64,000 bases of DNA from Aphrophora alni. Lineage: Eukaryota; Arthropoda; Insecta; Hemiptera; Aphrophoridae. Shown one piece after another: positions 34,907 through 49,900 of this stretch. Position numbers and translations under genes: made by a program. Each line of letters opens with the position of its first letter. The stretch's first letter is position 1. The stretch covers positions 102,781,291 to 102,845,290 of the forward strand of contig OY740773.1 of the NCBI GenBank assembly GCA_963513935.1, in the 5' to 3' direction. The notes below the pieces were generated by a model that saw only the letters and a list, made by a program, of their open reading frames with translations, did no database searches and had not been told where the DNA came from.

Positions 34907-37900
34907 GTACATATTATTTGTTTTTAGCTGAGTAATATATTTATTCCCAATAATTATGATAAAGCCTCTTTTTTTCTTGACTTTGGTTAATTTCATATTA
35001 TTGTTGTTAATAATATCTTCCTCAAATAGATGCTAATAAGATTTTTTAATAATGTTTAAGATATGCTAAAAAGTGTGTAGATTTAGTAAATAACCTAACT
35101 TAATTAGGCTACCCACTGTATTAGTAATACATTAACACAATAGGTAAATTTACCAATAACTTGTAGTTATTGTTCATACCATTTTCCTTATTGCTTAAAT
35201 ACATGGTAATTATTTAGTTAGGTGGCTCTTAATTTTCAGGATTTTTTTTGGGATAAATGTTTACTTTAAGATGGCACCTTATTTTCCGGATTCTCTTTTT
35301 TATATTGTCTAATCCTTAAAAATAAATAATGTTTTCCTTGTGCAGATCACTATTTTTCACTGAAAAATCACAATCTAAAAACTATCAAATCTGATGTATT
35401 TATAGGCTATATATAGGCCTAATGGCAGATGTTCTCATTTATGTCTCATATGTTACTAAAGATATTTCAATCTATAATGTCTGTGATCATAGATCACGGG
35501 ATATGCTATGAATCCTCCTTTATTTAACTTCAATAAACTTACGAAAGGTTTGGTCAGGTGGTTTTATATATATATACCTGACCAAACCTGTCGTGATATA
35601 TAATTATAATATTGCAAAGTAAGCAAATTATTAACTTCAATAAACATATGAAAGGCAACCTGGACAAACCTGTTGTGATATGAAATAGCGATCTAGCATA
35701 GTTTCATTGTGTTATAGGCACACGTCAAATCATACACTATTATACATTGCCATTATGTTTTAACCTCTAAATACGTCGTAGGCTATTTCGTAGTTTTAGA
35801 TTGTGATTTTTCAGTGAAAAATAGTGATTTGCGCAAGAAAAGCATTATTTATTCTTAAAAAGTAAGGTAGACTATGTAGTAGACGATAAAAAAAAGAAAT
35901 CCAAAAAATAAGGCACTACCTTAAAGTAAGCATTTACTTATTTTTTATCATCTACTACATACCTTACTTCTTAAAAATAAATAATGTTTTATTTGGAGAG
36001 GTCACTTTTTTTTCATCAAAAATCACAATCAAAAAACTACCAAATCAGATGTATTTATAGGTTAAAACATAATAGCAATGTTAACAGCATATGGTTTGAC
36101 ACATGCACATAACACAATGACTATGTTAGATCGCTATTTATGTCATGACAGGCTTGTCCAGGTGATAAATCACCACCAGGCTAAACCTTTCGTACATTTA
36201 TTAAAGTTAATAATTTGTTTCTTTGCGATATAATTATGTATCACGACAATATATATATATATATATATATACCGGGTGTTCAAAAAGTCTGGAAACCCCT
36301 TAATATTAATTTTATAAACAGGACCTATATCACTAAAAAAAAATTGTTAAAGCATAAAATCTGTTTTGTTTATTGGAAAAAATCTGCAAATAATAACTCT
36401 TAGTAGTTAAAATTGTAGTTAAATTTAGTAATTAAGTTAGGTTTTACTATTCATTTGATTGAAATTAATAAAAGGTCGAAAAATTTCATAAATGGCAGCC
36501 ATCTAAACTTGTTGTTAGATTTAGTTTATTTTTATCTAGCTCTACTCAAAACCTTTATATTTTATTTTTATGCAGCTTTGTACTCTGCATATAACAATAC
36601 CATGAACCAGGTCTCAAATTGAGCAGGTATACCAAAAACATAAAATGGAATTTATGCCCTTTCATGTCAGCGTATCAGCTGTATTAATCATATTTTTTCC
36701 TGAAATTAATCAACAAGTCAACCGTAATAACATTTCTCTTCTTTCTTCTTGCCTAGTTTTATAGCCTATTTATCATTGTTGTAATAATTTATTCATTTCA
36801 ATCTTCTACTTTCATTATTAGTTTTCTAACTTAAGTTTCAGTTTTTCATATCAACAAATGTCATCTCTTATCAGGAAAGTTATATTTTCTAAATTGGCAC
36901 CTATGGTCGCTGGTTCACCTTACAAGTAAGTTCATCAATGAAACATAAAATGAATTGGGGAATATTATAAATAAATCGTTATTAGATTTTAGAATTGTGG
37001 TTGTCCTGCTTTAATTTATCGTAATGTAAATATTTACTAAAAGAGTTGGGTTAAATTAGGTTTGGTGATTACTTAATACCTAAGCTTCAAGGAAGTCTAG
37101 TTGGTTTAAATTTGTAACATTTTTAACTATATATATCAGATCTGAAAGGCAATCAAAGAAAGTACTGTATAAAATTAATCGTGGGGGGGGGGAGTACATA
37201 TTCCTCTAACATACTAGTTAGCACATGTGGGACTAATGATATTAATTCATTTGTTTAGGAGTAGTCCACATAATATTATTTTTATTTGCACTTCAATTGT
37301 AAATCTAAAATGTAATAAAAAGTCATTAAACCAAAATATTTAATCAGGATTATTGACAATCCAAAATTGAATCTATCCACAGTTTTCAGTATTTTTAAAT
37401 ATTGCACAGATTTCAATTGAATTAATTTTGGCATATCCATAATTGGGCCTTGTACTTGAAATTTATATGTAAATCCTTTCATATACAAACCTAAGGTTGT
37501 TTGCTACAAAAAATAGTAGTTATCATTGACAATTTAAATACCTATTTAAAAAACCTAATTCTTCATTTTTACTATTATAAAAACCTATTACATCAATATT
37601 TAGTATAGAATATTGTCTAAAAATTATCCCTTTTGAAGGTCAATGAGTTAAAAATGTTGTTTTCTTTATTGTTGAAGTAGTATGTCAACAAAGTGTGTGA
37701 ATATTTTATGGAATTAATCAAACATCCATAAATCAAACTCTTATTGTCCTGTTATGGTTATTGTTTTACTCAATTTTTGACAAAATAAAAATTTGATTTT
37801 TTTTTCAAAATCGGTGCCAATGTTTAAACTAATTTTACTAACGACTTCCATCCCCCCCAAATGAAATTGATTATTATCTCCTCAAGAATATGCCAGTTTG

Positions 37901-40900
37901 GGAGTTATCAATCAAAAGTGAAAACTAACCTGGCCTGGCCCATTGTCATAAAAAACGAGATTTCAACCAGTTACAATCTATGTATGAACTGAGTTTTTAT
38001 AAAATGATTAGAGAATATATTATTATAATAAATAAAACACATGTTTTAGTAAACCACAAATTTATTGAAACTTACCGACCATGGTTTCTTTAGTTACACC
38101 ATTGTCAAGGTATTTTACAAGATTCTTGTAAAAGATTACTCTCTGATCCATAGATTTGTTATATCCCTATAGTGAGTGACCTCTGGTTCAGCCTGTACAT
38201 TGTTTTTTAAGATATCAAATTTTTAATGGGGTCAAGGTCCATTTTTGTTTTTTTTAATTACTCTCTAACCATAATTTCACTTACAGTACTTGGGTTTTGG
38301 TAAATTGATCTCAATTCTTCTTCTTCTTCTTCTTCTTCTTCTTCATATTTTACTAATATTTAATCGAAATTGAAGGAGCTGATTGTGAAAAATGTTGTGT
38401 ATTTAATGAAGGCATAAAAGCTGTTTGAGATTTAACCTATGTTTCTTGGATGATAACTTTTGAGAAAATGACTAAATAGGATCCTCATTTAAAGCAATTT
38501 TTTCTTCTTAATATTGATACACCATGCAAATAAGATAATTGTTTTGGAACGCTATCATAATATAGAGTAAAAAATACATGATTAAATGGGATTTGAATCC
38601 TTGATCAGATCAGTTAATCATTACAGTTAACACTTGCCTTGGATCTCTTCTCTATGATGGTCTAAAGCTTGTATAAAATTATTAAAACTATCCCCAGAAA
38701 AAATATGTTATGACAAATTCTAATTTAGTGTTGCAATAGTTATACTTTAAACAAAAATTATCAGTCAAGAAAGTCTTGGTTATCAAATTTGAACAAACTG
38801 GTTCAAAGGTCTTTGACATATCAATGTTAAAATGTTAACATTTTGTAAAACCCCATTCCAGGAATAATGAAAGCCTAAAGTAGATGGATAGATTCATGAA
38901 AATCATTAATGTTTTCTCACAATAACAAGACTTTTTCCTGTATAATTATTACAGTCTGATTTAAAAACTTTCCTCAATGAGTCATTCTCATACTTTGAGT
39001 CATACTAATTCGCTTTCAGAAACCTTCGTCATTTAGGAATTGCAATAAGAAACTCATCCAAATTAAGCCTACTCAACTGTTTCGTGAGTTAGCTTTTGGT
39101 CTACACCTTATTGCTCATCAATCATATTATTTGATGTTAGAGAGAATATTTTACTTTTTCATATTATTGTGCTACAAAAACAAAGTACCTACTTTGATGA
39201 CAAAAAATTTCAAAATAGTACCACCCTTCTTTTCTTGAACCTTAAAATATACATAATTACAAAAACGCAAGAGTACATTTTTTTTCGTTTACCTTCTAAA
39301 GTTATCCACAGACAAGCTGTTTACTCCCGATCTTTTTTTATATACAAATAATACACTCTTAAAATCTACATTTCTTATGATTCCTTCCCAGTTCTTCCTT
39401 CATATAAAATAAAAAATAATTTTCCTAGTCCTAATGTTCCCCCCCCCCCCACTAAAAATCCAGGGAAATGTAAACCTGTACCACTGCACCTCATAAATCA
39501 CATCTTACTCCTCTATCAGTTGGCCAACCTGATTGCATGTCATATAATTGTTATTTCGCTCCGCTCCGACGTGTTAATATTGTGGCAATAAAATAGCAAA
39601 CATATGTAGTTGTAGTTATTTACGCGCGTTCTAGTCTTACAACCGCGTGGCAGCTATGTTGTTAGAACTTCTAAATGGACATTTTTCATATTTTTATGAT
39701 GCCATGTTTGCAATCCTACACCAGGACCAGTTTCTTGGCTTGGATTGTACGATTCACTCTGGTCTGGTCTCGTAAACGCAAACTAATACAACCTCTGATC
39801 ATCGGAACTAATGATGATGTTTACGGTAATAATAAAATTGGTTTTTGCTACCGTTCAATAGCAAGGACCTTAAGAAGTGATTACACCTTATCTAATACTG
39901 TTAAAAGAGCCATTCCTATATATTTGAAAATTTTATTTTGAAAACTGACTAAATGATTTTGATGAAAGTGACTGGTATCGTAAACTAGAACAAATACATA
40001 CTTCAACTGACTGGTATCGTAAACTAGAACTAATACATACTTCAAGTGAGAAGTATTGGTCATTCACTAATACTGAAAGTGCTGAATGCTACCATATAAA
40101 TTTTATCGTGACCAAAGGAATTTGTTTGGTAGCGGCTGGTCTCATAAATTCAAACTAATACATACTCTGGTGAGTACTAATGGTAATGCACTAATACTGC
40201 AAACAATTATTGGTACCAATCAATCACACAGATTTTAAGTAGTGATTACCCGTTATCTAAAATAATTGAGAGGAATTTTTAAAAAAATATATCTTAAAGA
40301 GAATATAAAACAAAGAATTTTATGAAATTAGTGGTCTCGTAAATTCAAACTAATACACACTTCTGGTGAAAAAAATTAATGGTGATTCACTAATACTAAA
40401 CCTAATACTTTCAGAAACCTTCCTCATTTAGGAATTGCAATAAGAAACTCATCCAAATTAAGCCTACTCAACTGTTTCGTGAGTTAGCTTTTGGTCTACA
40501 CCTTATTGCTCATCAATCATATTATTTGATGTTAGAGAGAATATTTTACTTTTTCATATTATTGTGCTACAAAAACAAAGTACCTACTTTGATGACAAAA
40601 ACAATTTTTTTTTAATGGAAATATCTATTTTGATATTCTCCCGACATAAAAATAAAATAAATAAATAAAAAAAATAATAAAAAATAAATCTGTTCTTTTT
40701 CAATTCTGGAAGCTAAACAAAAATATGTATGTTGAAAGTTTATTCTATTTGAAAACAATTTTTAAACCCCTGGGCAAGTGTGCTCTATATTTATTGAGGG
40801 GAGAATTCTTGTCGGAAAAGAAGACAATTTAATTTTAAGATAAAATCAGTTGTGATGATGTATGAATGTGAAATTTTATGCATATTTATTTCATCTGCTA

Positions 40901-43900
40901 AACAAAGTAAAATGTGCGGTATATGAATCTGCTTAATTTTATTAAATTTGTAGGTTGTATTGAATTATTGAATAATAATTATATCGAACAGTTAGTAAAT
41001 TTATTTTTGATTATTGTGACACTAAGGAATAGATTATCATGGGATAAGTGTGGTTTCTGAAATGCAATTTTGACTGGGCTCAATGAACCTGCTCAGTTAA
41101 GCTATAAGCGAGACATTTTCTTCTTCCTCGCTCACACTGTTTGCTTTTAGGGGCTCATTTATAGTGTGTACACGTATGACAATCTTGGTTTAAATCCCTC
41201 TCCACTCATCAGGCCTCTCTTGACTAATTCTTGTTCTCTTTCAACCCTGACAATGTTAGAGTATTCGAGGCGTATGTTGTTTTATTTTTTCAAGGTGATT
41301 ATGAACAAGACTATTTTAACTTAAAACAAAGGATTCTAAATACCACCATTAGAGTCTAATTAGTTAACCATGTTTTTGGTGGTTTCAGATATTACCAAGT
41401 TCACTCAGCTTATCCATTGGTATACATAGTTTGTATCAAGTTTCAATTAAATCCATTAAGACTACTTAACGTTATTACGACACAGACACACATACAGAGT
41501 GAATTTCAAGTAGTTAAATTGCTGCTGTACCTCATTTAAACTTAAGATTATTATGTTCAGTCTGTAATAAACTTTAGTTAAATGGTCAATAAACATATTA
41601 ATTGATTATTAATTATTATCATAAACACTGTATAGACACTTGTTACAAAGGCTATATAAAACTTATAGGCTTAATATTGAAAAACGGTTTTTAATGTGCT
41701 TGTTTTTTATCAGCTTTTATAACCTTTGCTCCACTATTTAGAATCAGCAGTTTCCTAAATTAATCAGCTTTTTTTTTTAAATGATGATTATGATGTTTTC
41801 TATAATTAGATTTTTAACCTCAAGTGGAATTTGTTTGTTCAGCTTTCTTATTACTGCCTTTTGATCAAATTCCTTTGCTTGTCACTTTTTACATTAACTT
41901 GTAACAGCTTATTAATTTTTTTTTTGCCATCATAACTGACTAAGGTTTTATAATATATATAATCCTGAGATGAAGCATAGATGAAAATAAATATGTATAA
42001 CAATTAAATAAAACTCTTTAAATTTGTTGCTCTTTTCTTTAAGCAAATGCTATTTAATTTATTTCTTTAATGATTAACAAATATAACAACTAATCATTTC
42101 TAACTATAACCATTGAGTTTACATACTAAATACATTAATTAGCCTTCTCTATTGCTACCATCTAATAGTAGCCTCAAAGTTAGCTGGCTGTATTGCATGG
42201 TCTGATTCCTACCATACTAGCACATTCAGAACTTCAACCCGCAAACTACAACTATTTAACCCACATATTAAAACCTTACTATTGTATGCTATGGGATTCA
42301 ATATTATAACTTAATAATAATAGTCTTTATTTTGGGGGCATGGTTAGGACTATTTATTCCTTTCTTTCACCCAACCCTATCAAATATTATATACAGAATA
42401 CATAAACTGCATTACAAAGCACAAAAAAATAAAATAATTTATCTGTGATCATTGTAGCTCGTAGTATAACATAAGAATTAACAATAAATAACAAAAATAG
42501 ACCATAATTTTAATTTAAAAACTATAATGTAGAAAATAAAATAAATATCAAAATAAAAGACAAAGTAAAATAATCAACATAGAAAATTACAAAACATTAG
42601 CAGTATACATTAAATTATAATAGAAAATATAATAAATCATAAATAAAATGTGCGCAATAGTTCTGCACCCTGTGTAATATGTTGGCCAATACCATGCACA
42701 TATAACTTGACCACTCACTGCACATATGTAAGAAAATTAACTAAAAATAAATCATCTTTTTCACCTTATAATTTAATTAAAGAAACAAAACAAATGGCCC
42801 AAGGTTAATGCAATCATGTCTTGGGTCACCATTTTGGTTTGGAAAATGTCATTACATTTCTTTAGTCTCGCACCAAGACATTTAAAATGATATATCACAT
42901 GACCATAAATCCTACTTAAAATTTGTAAGTCACCTCCCACCTCCTGATGGCCAAAAACCCAAATTTAAGACATATTGAGGAAGCTTTTCTTATCTAAGAA
43001 GATTTGTTGAATATCTCAAATAACAAGAAAGTTAAGGTGAAGAGCAGGAGGTACAATTTTTTTTTTACCTTTCTTTCAGTTACATTATTAGTCACTAAAA
43101 AAATTTTGTCTAGATCATTTTTTCTTTTCTTAATAAACCCTTTAAAATGATGGTCATAATTTTTATGATGATCCCCCACTTGCCTTATTGTAAGTTCAAA
43201 ATTGAAATCACTTCAAAATGAAGTAGCCCTTCTTTACAAAGAAGGTCATTTGCAAATTATGTTTACCTATCTTAATTAATAACAAAGTTAGTGTGAGGGG
43301 TATGTGTTTTTTAATCATTAACATTTAATTCCAGCATGTACTAACAGTCTTTAGCATAAACATTTTGTAATGTTAAAATTTAATATTTTCGTTTTTTCTT
43401 ATATTGACTACAAAACGTGGCAATTTAATACTCACATACTTAATATAATCTCTCCATTTCCTTAATACCTAATAATCCACATAATTACCTAATCAGTATG
43501 CACACAAATAGTACATTGTTAATCATGAGAACTGAAATTTAGTTACATAAGAACTTCAAAAACTAATTTATATTACCATTATTTGGAAGGAATCTCTGGA
43601 GTTATTCAAACTTATGTTGTTTTCTGTTCACTAAGTTATTTTCTATTGAATCTATGTTAGATTAAGACCAAAAGAAATTTGCTAATATTGATGGAAAGAT
43701 GAAAACTTAGGTTATAATTTCTGGGAGAGAACATAAAATATCCAATTTTCCTTATTCATGGTTATAATCATGTTAGGGATAAAACTTTTTTTTATTTTTA
43801 CATTCAATTTTTTTTTACAGTTTGTCTGATTAGGCTTATGATCTTAAAAATTCTTTAAGGGGAGATGACAACGAAGGGGTTCTCATAAGAAATACATGTA

Positions 43901-46900
43901 AATTTTAGGAACACTTTTCTCAGTAGTGGAATGAGATATTGCCATGCAATTTTCAGCATAAATTGGGTGGACCCATATGTAGATTGTGTATTAAAATAAT
44001 TGTAATATTACAATAATTGTTTGTATAGAAAAAAGTTCACATGGTTTGTGTGTATTTATTTCTACTAAATTTTCTGTTCCACATTTTCTTCAATTGCTGC
44101 ATTTTAGAAACTTTTGGTTCACTCAAAACAAACAAAAACACCAATTCAAAATCACTGAAAACATATAACAAAACAAAATTCTCATCTTTCTGATGTAGTA
44201 ATATTATCATCACAGCAGTGCCAACTAAAGAAATAAACACTAAATGGTTGACCAGCACAGTTTAATACCTAGATAAGAGCATAGGACCCCAGGTTTATTT
44301 GAGTTTAAAAACAGTAGTTGTCATACATGCAGACAGAAAACAATTAAAAATAATAGTTTTCGCCATTATAATATACATGTGTTATATATTCCATGTTCAG
44401 AAAAATGTTACGATTCAGAAAATCAGATCAAATAAAAATTGATTTTTTTAAGGTTTTCATTGACATCTCCCCTTAACAAAAATTTAGTTTCATTAATCAA
44501 TAATTATAGAGTATTGTAAAGTTTAACCCGTCAAATAAACTATTTCTTTGCAAATAAGAGAAATCAAGTTCAATTCCCACAGAAGCTACAACATTTAGTC
44601 ATGTCACATTTATGTTGTACAATAGATTCATTTGATATCAGTGGAGAAAGAAACTTGTACCTTGATACTATGAATGTTTAGGTTAAATTTTAAAATATTG
44701 ATTTATTGTCTATTTTTGACTTAAATCTATTGTGTGTTGCCGGCAATATATGTTCTCTAGCAGACCTGATGACGTTTTACAGCCAGCTTTTGTATTTTGT
44801 AAAATTTTGGGCTATCAATAGCTACTGTAATTGATACCAACATTTAGACCTTTAGTTGCTTTTTATTGTGGTAGATGAATAAAGTGTTACACCAGTCAAG
44901 CTGTTTTGATTTATTAGCTTAAGTAGTTTTTTTAATAATAATAAGAAATATAAAAAAGTTAGTAGATTAAAACACTGCACTTAGAAATAAGTCACCTAAG
45001 AACTAAGAGTATTTAAAGTACTGAATTACATATATTCATTGTTTTATTTCTAAAAAGTTATACTGTTGGCTTACTTTAATAAAAATGTTAATGGTGTACT
45101 AAGATTTGTATTTATACTCTCACATGAAGAAAGAGAGCAGTGTGGCTCAGTTGGAGTAGGTAAGAGCTTATCTCACGCAATTCGATAATTTTTCGAATAA
45201 TTTTCCCATTGTTATTAGTCTAATAAGCACAAAGTAGACGTTGCAAAAGTCTCACATGAAAAATAGTGGATTAACACAACAGTACGATATAAACATAATT
45301 AGTTTGTTGATGTGAGTACATCATTCTGCCGTTCCTAACATTGTCGTTTGATAATCTCAGATTACTGCTTTCGTCAATCTATGCCATTCGACCATCAGAA
45401 CATCAGAACTTTAAAATTCTGAATAAAAACAATCGAGAGAAAAAATTGTAATTTTCTACTTTGAAACAGTTAAAATATGTTTTTACTTATCACAGTTTGA
45501 GTAAAAGAGCAACACATAATATTTAAAAAAAAAACATATACACATTTCACAAAACAAATATTATGATAAAATAAATATAACAAGTAAAAATTTATTTTAC
45601 ACCCTGTTTCAAAATGGAGAAATGTAAATTTATGTTCTCCCGATTGTGTTTCTTGGGAATTTTAGAAGAGCACTAATCTTGTGATACTATAGATCACCGA
45701 AACCGGAAATTTGTGGTTACCAAAAAGGATTGGTAGATGGAATATATAAAGTAATTTTTATAATTACATTGATATATTTATATAGACAGTCTCGGTGGCT
45801 ATTTTAGTTAGATTGTCTTAATTTCTGCTAATGGGTTAAAGATGTACTCCATTTTTAAAAGCTACTAAAATACGACTTCATCTCTTGAAGGAATTGTCTT
45901 AAACAAACCATGTAACCACCCATCTCCTCTACCTCTACCATTATATCTGTCTGATTATTTATTTGCACATTTATAACTTTGTGTCATTTTAAATTTAGTT
46001 CAGATATTTCCAATAATGTAATAAACTTCTAAATATGTAAGGAAGGATCTCAACTTTAATGCTATATGATGTTAACTTTATCATGCCATAGATACAAATC
46101 ATTTTAAGATCAAACTTTGTTTGAAAAGATAATTCTTATGACTGGACAATTTTACAATCTTGCCTTCATTTCCAAAATTCATAACAACAGAGATTCGTTG
46201 GAAAAAGATCTGACCTTAAAATGACCTTTGAAAGTTATTTTGACTCATAACATTTAATTTTTACATAGCTAAACTTAAATTTTTTAAATTCGTTCTTTTT
46301 ATTTCTAATGTAAGAAATAGAGGTTTCATTTTCATTTGAAAAAAAAAAATTAAGTAAATTTGTCCCAAGGTCAAGATCAAGGACACCAACTCCTTTTTGT
46401 ACCCTATGACGTTTGTCTAAAAGTTTTTTTCTTCTAAAACTTCATCCCTTTGAGAATTCCATTGTTGTTCAAGATGTCTACTTTTCGTATACTTTATATA
46501 AGTTGATATAGAAAACAAAGAGTGTTCTGTTTAATTTGTAACGAATAAATGGAAAACTGCTTTTTAACTGTAATATTTTAATCATTACTTAATATTTTAA
46601 CCTTAAGTAAAAGAAAACTGTCTCCCTTCTCTCTCATTGTAATTCTTATGTATTTCAGCCAAGCTGTGCAAGTAGGAGAGACAGTCTATATTTCTGGTGT
46701 CTTAGGTTTGGATAAGGATACAATGAAATTGGTTCCAGGAGGAGCAGAATCCGAAGCCACTAAAGCTCTCCAGAACCTTGAAGCAGTTTTGAAAGCTGCC
46801 AATTCTTCATATTCTAACGGTACTATGATTGTTACAGCTTATAATGTAAAAGTATGGGTATTTAAAAATGATTTTTAAAATTGAAACACTAACACACATT

Positions 46901-49900
46901 TACATAAATATAAAACCAACTTTCTCACTCGCCCATCCTCAAAACCAACTAAAAATGAATTAACACTATTTGTGATCATAAATGTCAATAGTTGCCAATC
47001 AAAAAGTGAAAATGAACCTTGGGTAAAGTATTGATATAAGCTACTTAAATAATGCCTTAAACTTGCGTTGCTTGTGCCTTAAATATGTCCATAAATCTTA
47101 TTTGATAAAAATCTAGTTTTTAATGACAGTGGTCAATGTATATTTTTGTTTTTTACTCCTGAACAGTAATAATTTTTTAGTTGCAATTTTTCACACAAGT
47201 ATGGGTCGTTTATGCTTATATTTCATTAAAAATTGAAGACAATCGATGGAATCAATTTTTATCAATTACATAATTTATACAGGTCCATGGCTGATATTTT
47301 GTTTTTTTACCGATAACTCACAAACTAGTTTTTTTTTTTAAAGATGGCAACCAATACATTGAATTTAGATCCTTAGAGCAAAATTTGATCAAATTCATTA
47401 GATATAATTTTGTGTTTTTTTCCCCTTTTTATGATAGCCTAAAATTGGACTTTAGAGTACTGTCCATAGTCCATATAACATTCCAAAGACAAATTATCAT
47501 TTAATGGGTACACAATTTTAAATAATCTTATCTACTTAAACATATTTACAAAACTAGTTCATCTGTACCAGCTGAGTGTATCATCAAACAAATAAATCGA
47601 GTATAAACTTCCTGAATTTATCTCTTGTAGTGCTAACATGGGTATAATAATAATAATAATATTTTTTTCCCCATTCTTGAAATACAAATTTTTCTTCCAT
47701 ATTTTACTGACTTAGGAATATTTACTAATCACTTCTTCCAGTAATGTGGTTAGTATGCAAATTAAACAAAATACAAATAATGTAGAAATTATAGTCCAGT
47801 TCATAAAATATAGCACTTCCTCAGCACAGCTCTCCGTACTATTCGCTGATTAACATTTAAACTAAATAAACTACAATAACATATAAAAGTTACTACCCTA
47901 CTGTCAACAACCAACCCGCTACTAGTTAAAAAAATGTTTTAAAAACAACTATAAAATTTAAAAAATTATAACAAAAATAACACTGATACACAACAGTATT
48001 TAAGTAACTTACATTCTTTGTGGAAAACAACCAAGACTTTACATTGGTTCAGAAAGATCTTAGAGTTTGGAATTCTTTAAGATTGTCAGACAATTGGTTA
48101 TAGTATTTTAAACACAAATAACCAAAATACTGTCTAACAATTGATATTTTTACTTTTGCAATTTAAAATTTTGTTGTTTGTACTCCTAGTGTTTTTTGTA
48201 AAAGGGATCTTGTATAACTTTGTTTCCACTCCTTCTATAAAATAATCTTTGGACTTTAAATACAAAAAAAAGTTCGATTTATAATATATTTAGTTTATGA
48301 TAGAGAGGAAATGAATGTCTGTGTGTTTGTGTTTTTTACATAATAATTAATATCTCAAGAACCATAATTTTCTGATTTTGCAGTTATTAGTGCATCTGTA
48401 ATTTTTTTTAATGTTGTTATTTTAACTATAAAACTACATTTGACTAAAAGTTTTTATTTTTTGAAATTTTCGCCATTTTGAAATAGTTAAAGTAATAACA
48501 TTGAAAAAATTACATAGTTCGCCATTAATAACATTAACACAAACTCAAAATAATTCTGAGCTAGTGAAGAACAAAGAAAAGTATGGCTACCATATTTGTA
48601 AAGGAAGCTGATTTGAAGAGAAACCTCATGGAGTCTATCAATAATGAAGGTTTCACGAATATGCTTATCAACTTTGTCAAATATTCAGTTTTGACAATTA
48701 GCTGTCCAAATCGTGAACACCAGTTCTTCTTTCATTAAACAATTTATACCAATTTCTCTTGTTCATAACACCTTCCCAAAACTATTGCACAAGTTGGCAA
48801 TTAATTGCAACAGGGGGAATATTTTTTGTGTTAAAATATGTTTACAATGAGCAGAATTAATGATTACATAGTTTTTTACAATGTTAACATAAATTAAATA
48901 ACTACCATACACAGACTTGACATATACTAGTAAACGTTGTGAGAGTACCTGACCTTGAAACTGCTCTTCACTTATAGTGTGCAAATGTTTCTGACTTAAA
49001 AAAATTAACTTTGTATAAAGAATGACAATGGCTAACGGGGTTAATGTTCAAGTTCATGAGGTTAAATTTGTAAGTCCATTTTAATTGTTAAACTATCTTT
49101 TTTAGAACATGTGATTGGATAGAATTATTATTAATTTAGGGTTCATTTTCAATGGTGAAAATGTTTGTTATATTTAACACATAGTTACAAAACCGTTCTT
49201 ATCTAATCGCTTTGTCTCCACTTTGCCATATCAATAAGTAAATTAAGAATCATTATCTCAATTTATAAGTGGCTTTGATTTCATTCTTTTTACTTCTGTC
49301 TGGTGATAATTATAAATAAAACAAATTGATTAATTGTATGAAAACATCTTTTTAATTTGGTAATCTTTTCAACTCATAATTTTATCTTTAATTTAAAGTA
49401 GTTTGAATTTTAACAAAAAATAACACCTTAATTCATTATTATAAGTCTTTAAACTTTTTATTTTGTAAATAATTATGTAATTTTTATTTTTCAGTTGTCA
49501 AGACAACAATCTACCTGGATGACATCAATGATTTTGCTTCAGTAAATGAAAAATATAAAGCCTGTAAGTTAACAGAATGAATAATTTTTTTTTTTTTTAA
49601 TTCTGTTTGATGGAACAAAAAATAGTAATACATATTTATTATTTTCAGGTTTTAAGGAACCTTATCCTGCTAGGTCAACAATTCAAGTTGGGAAATTACC
49701 ATTGGTTTGTATTTACAGTATTTATTATTTATGCCTGTACATGTAAAATATTGGTACTATTTAGTTACTACTTATTTTTTACGCTTATTATTTTATTTTT
49801 ATTGTCAGAATATCAGTCCAAACCAAACTGTTTCTTACCTCTAAATAAGAAACGTTAAAAAAAGAGGAAGGACTATGCTTTAACAAAAAAAATAATTAAA

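Noticed and set aside
39013..40601. LTR retrotransposon with 194 bp LTRs
   Set aside because: No TG/CA ends, no flanking duplication, no primer site or polypurine tract, and no retroelement coding sequence inside.
45136..45190. Functional tRNA gene
   Set aside because: Good A box and D-arm, but no proper B box, anticodon arm or acceptor pairing.
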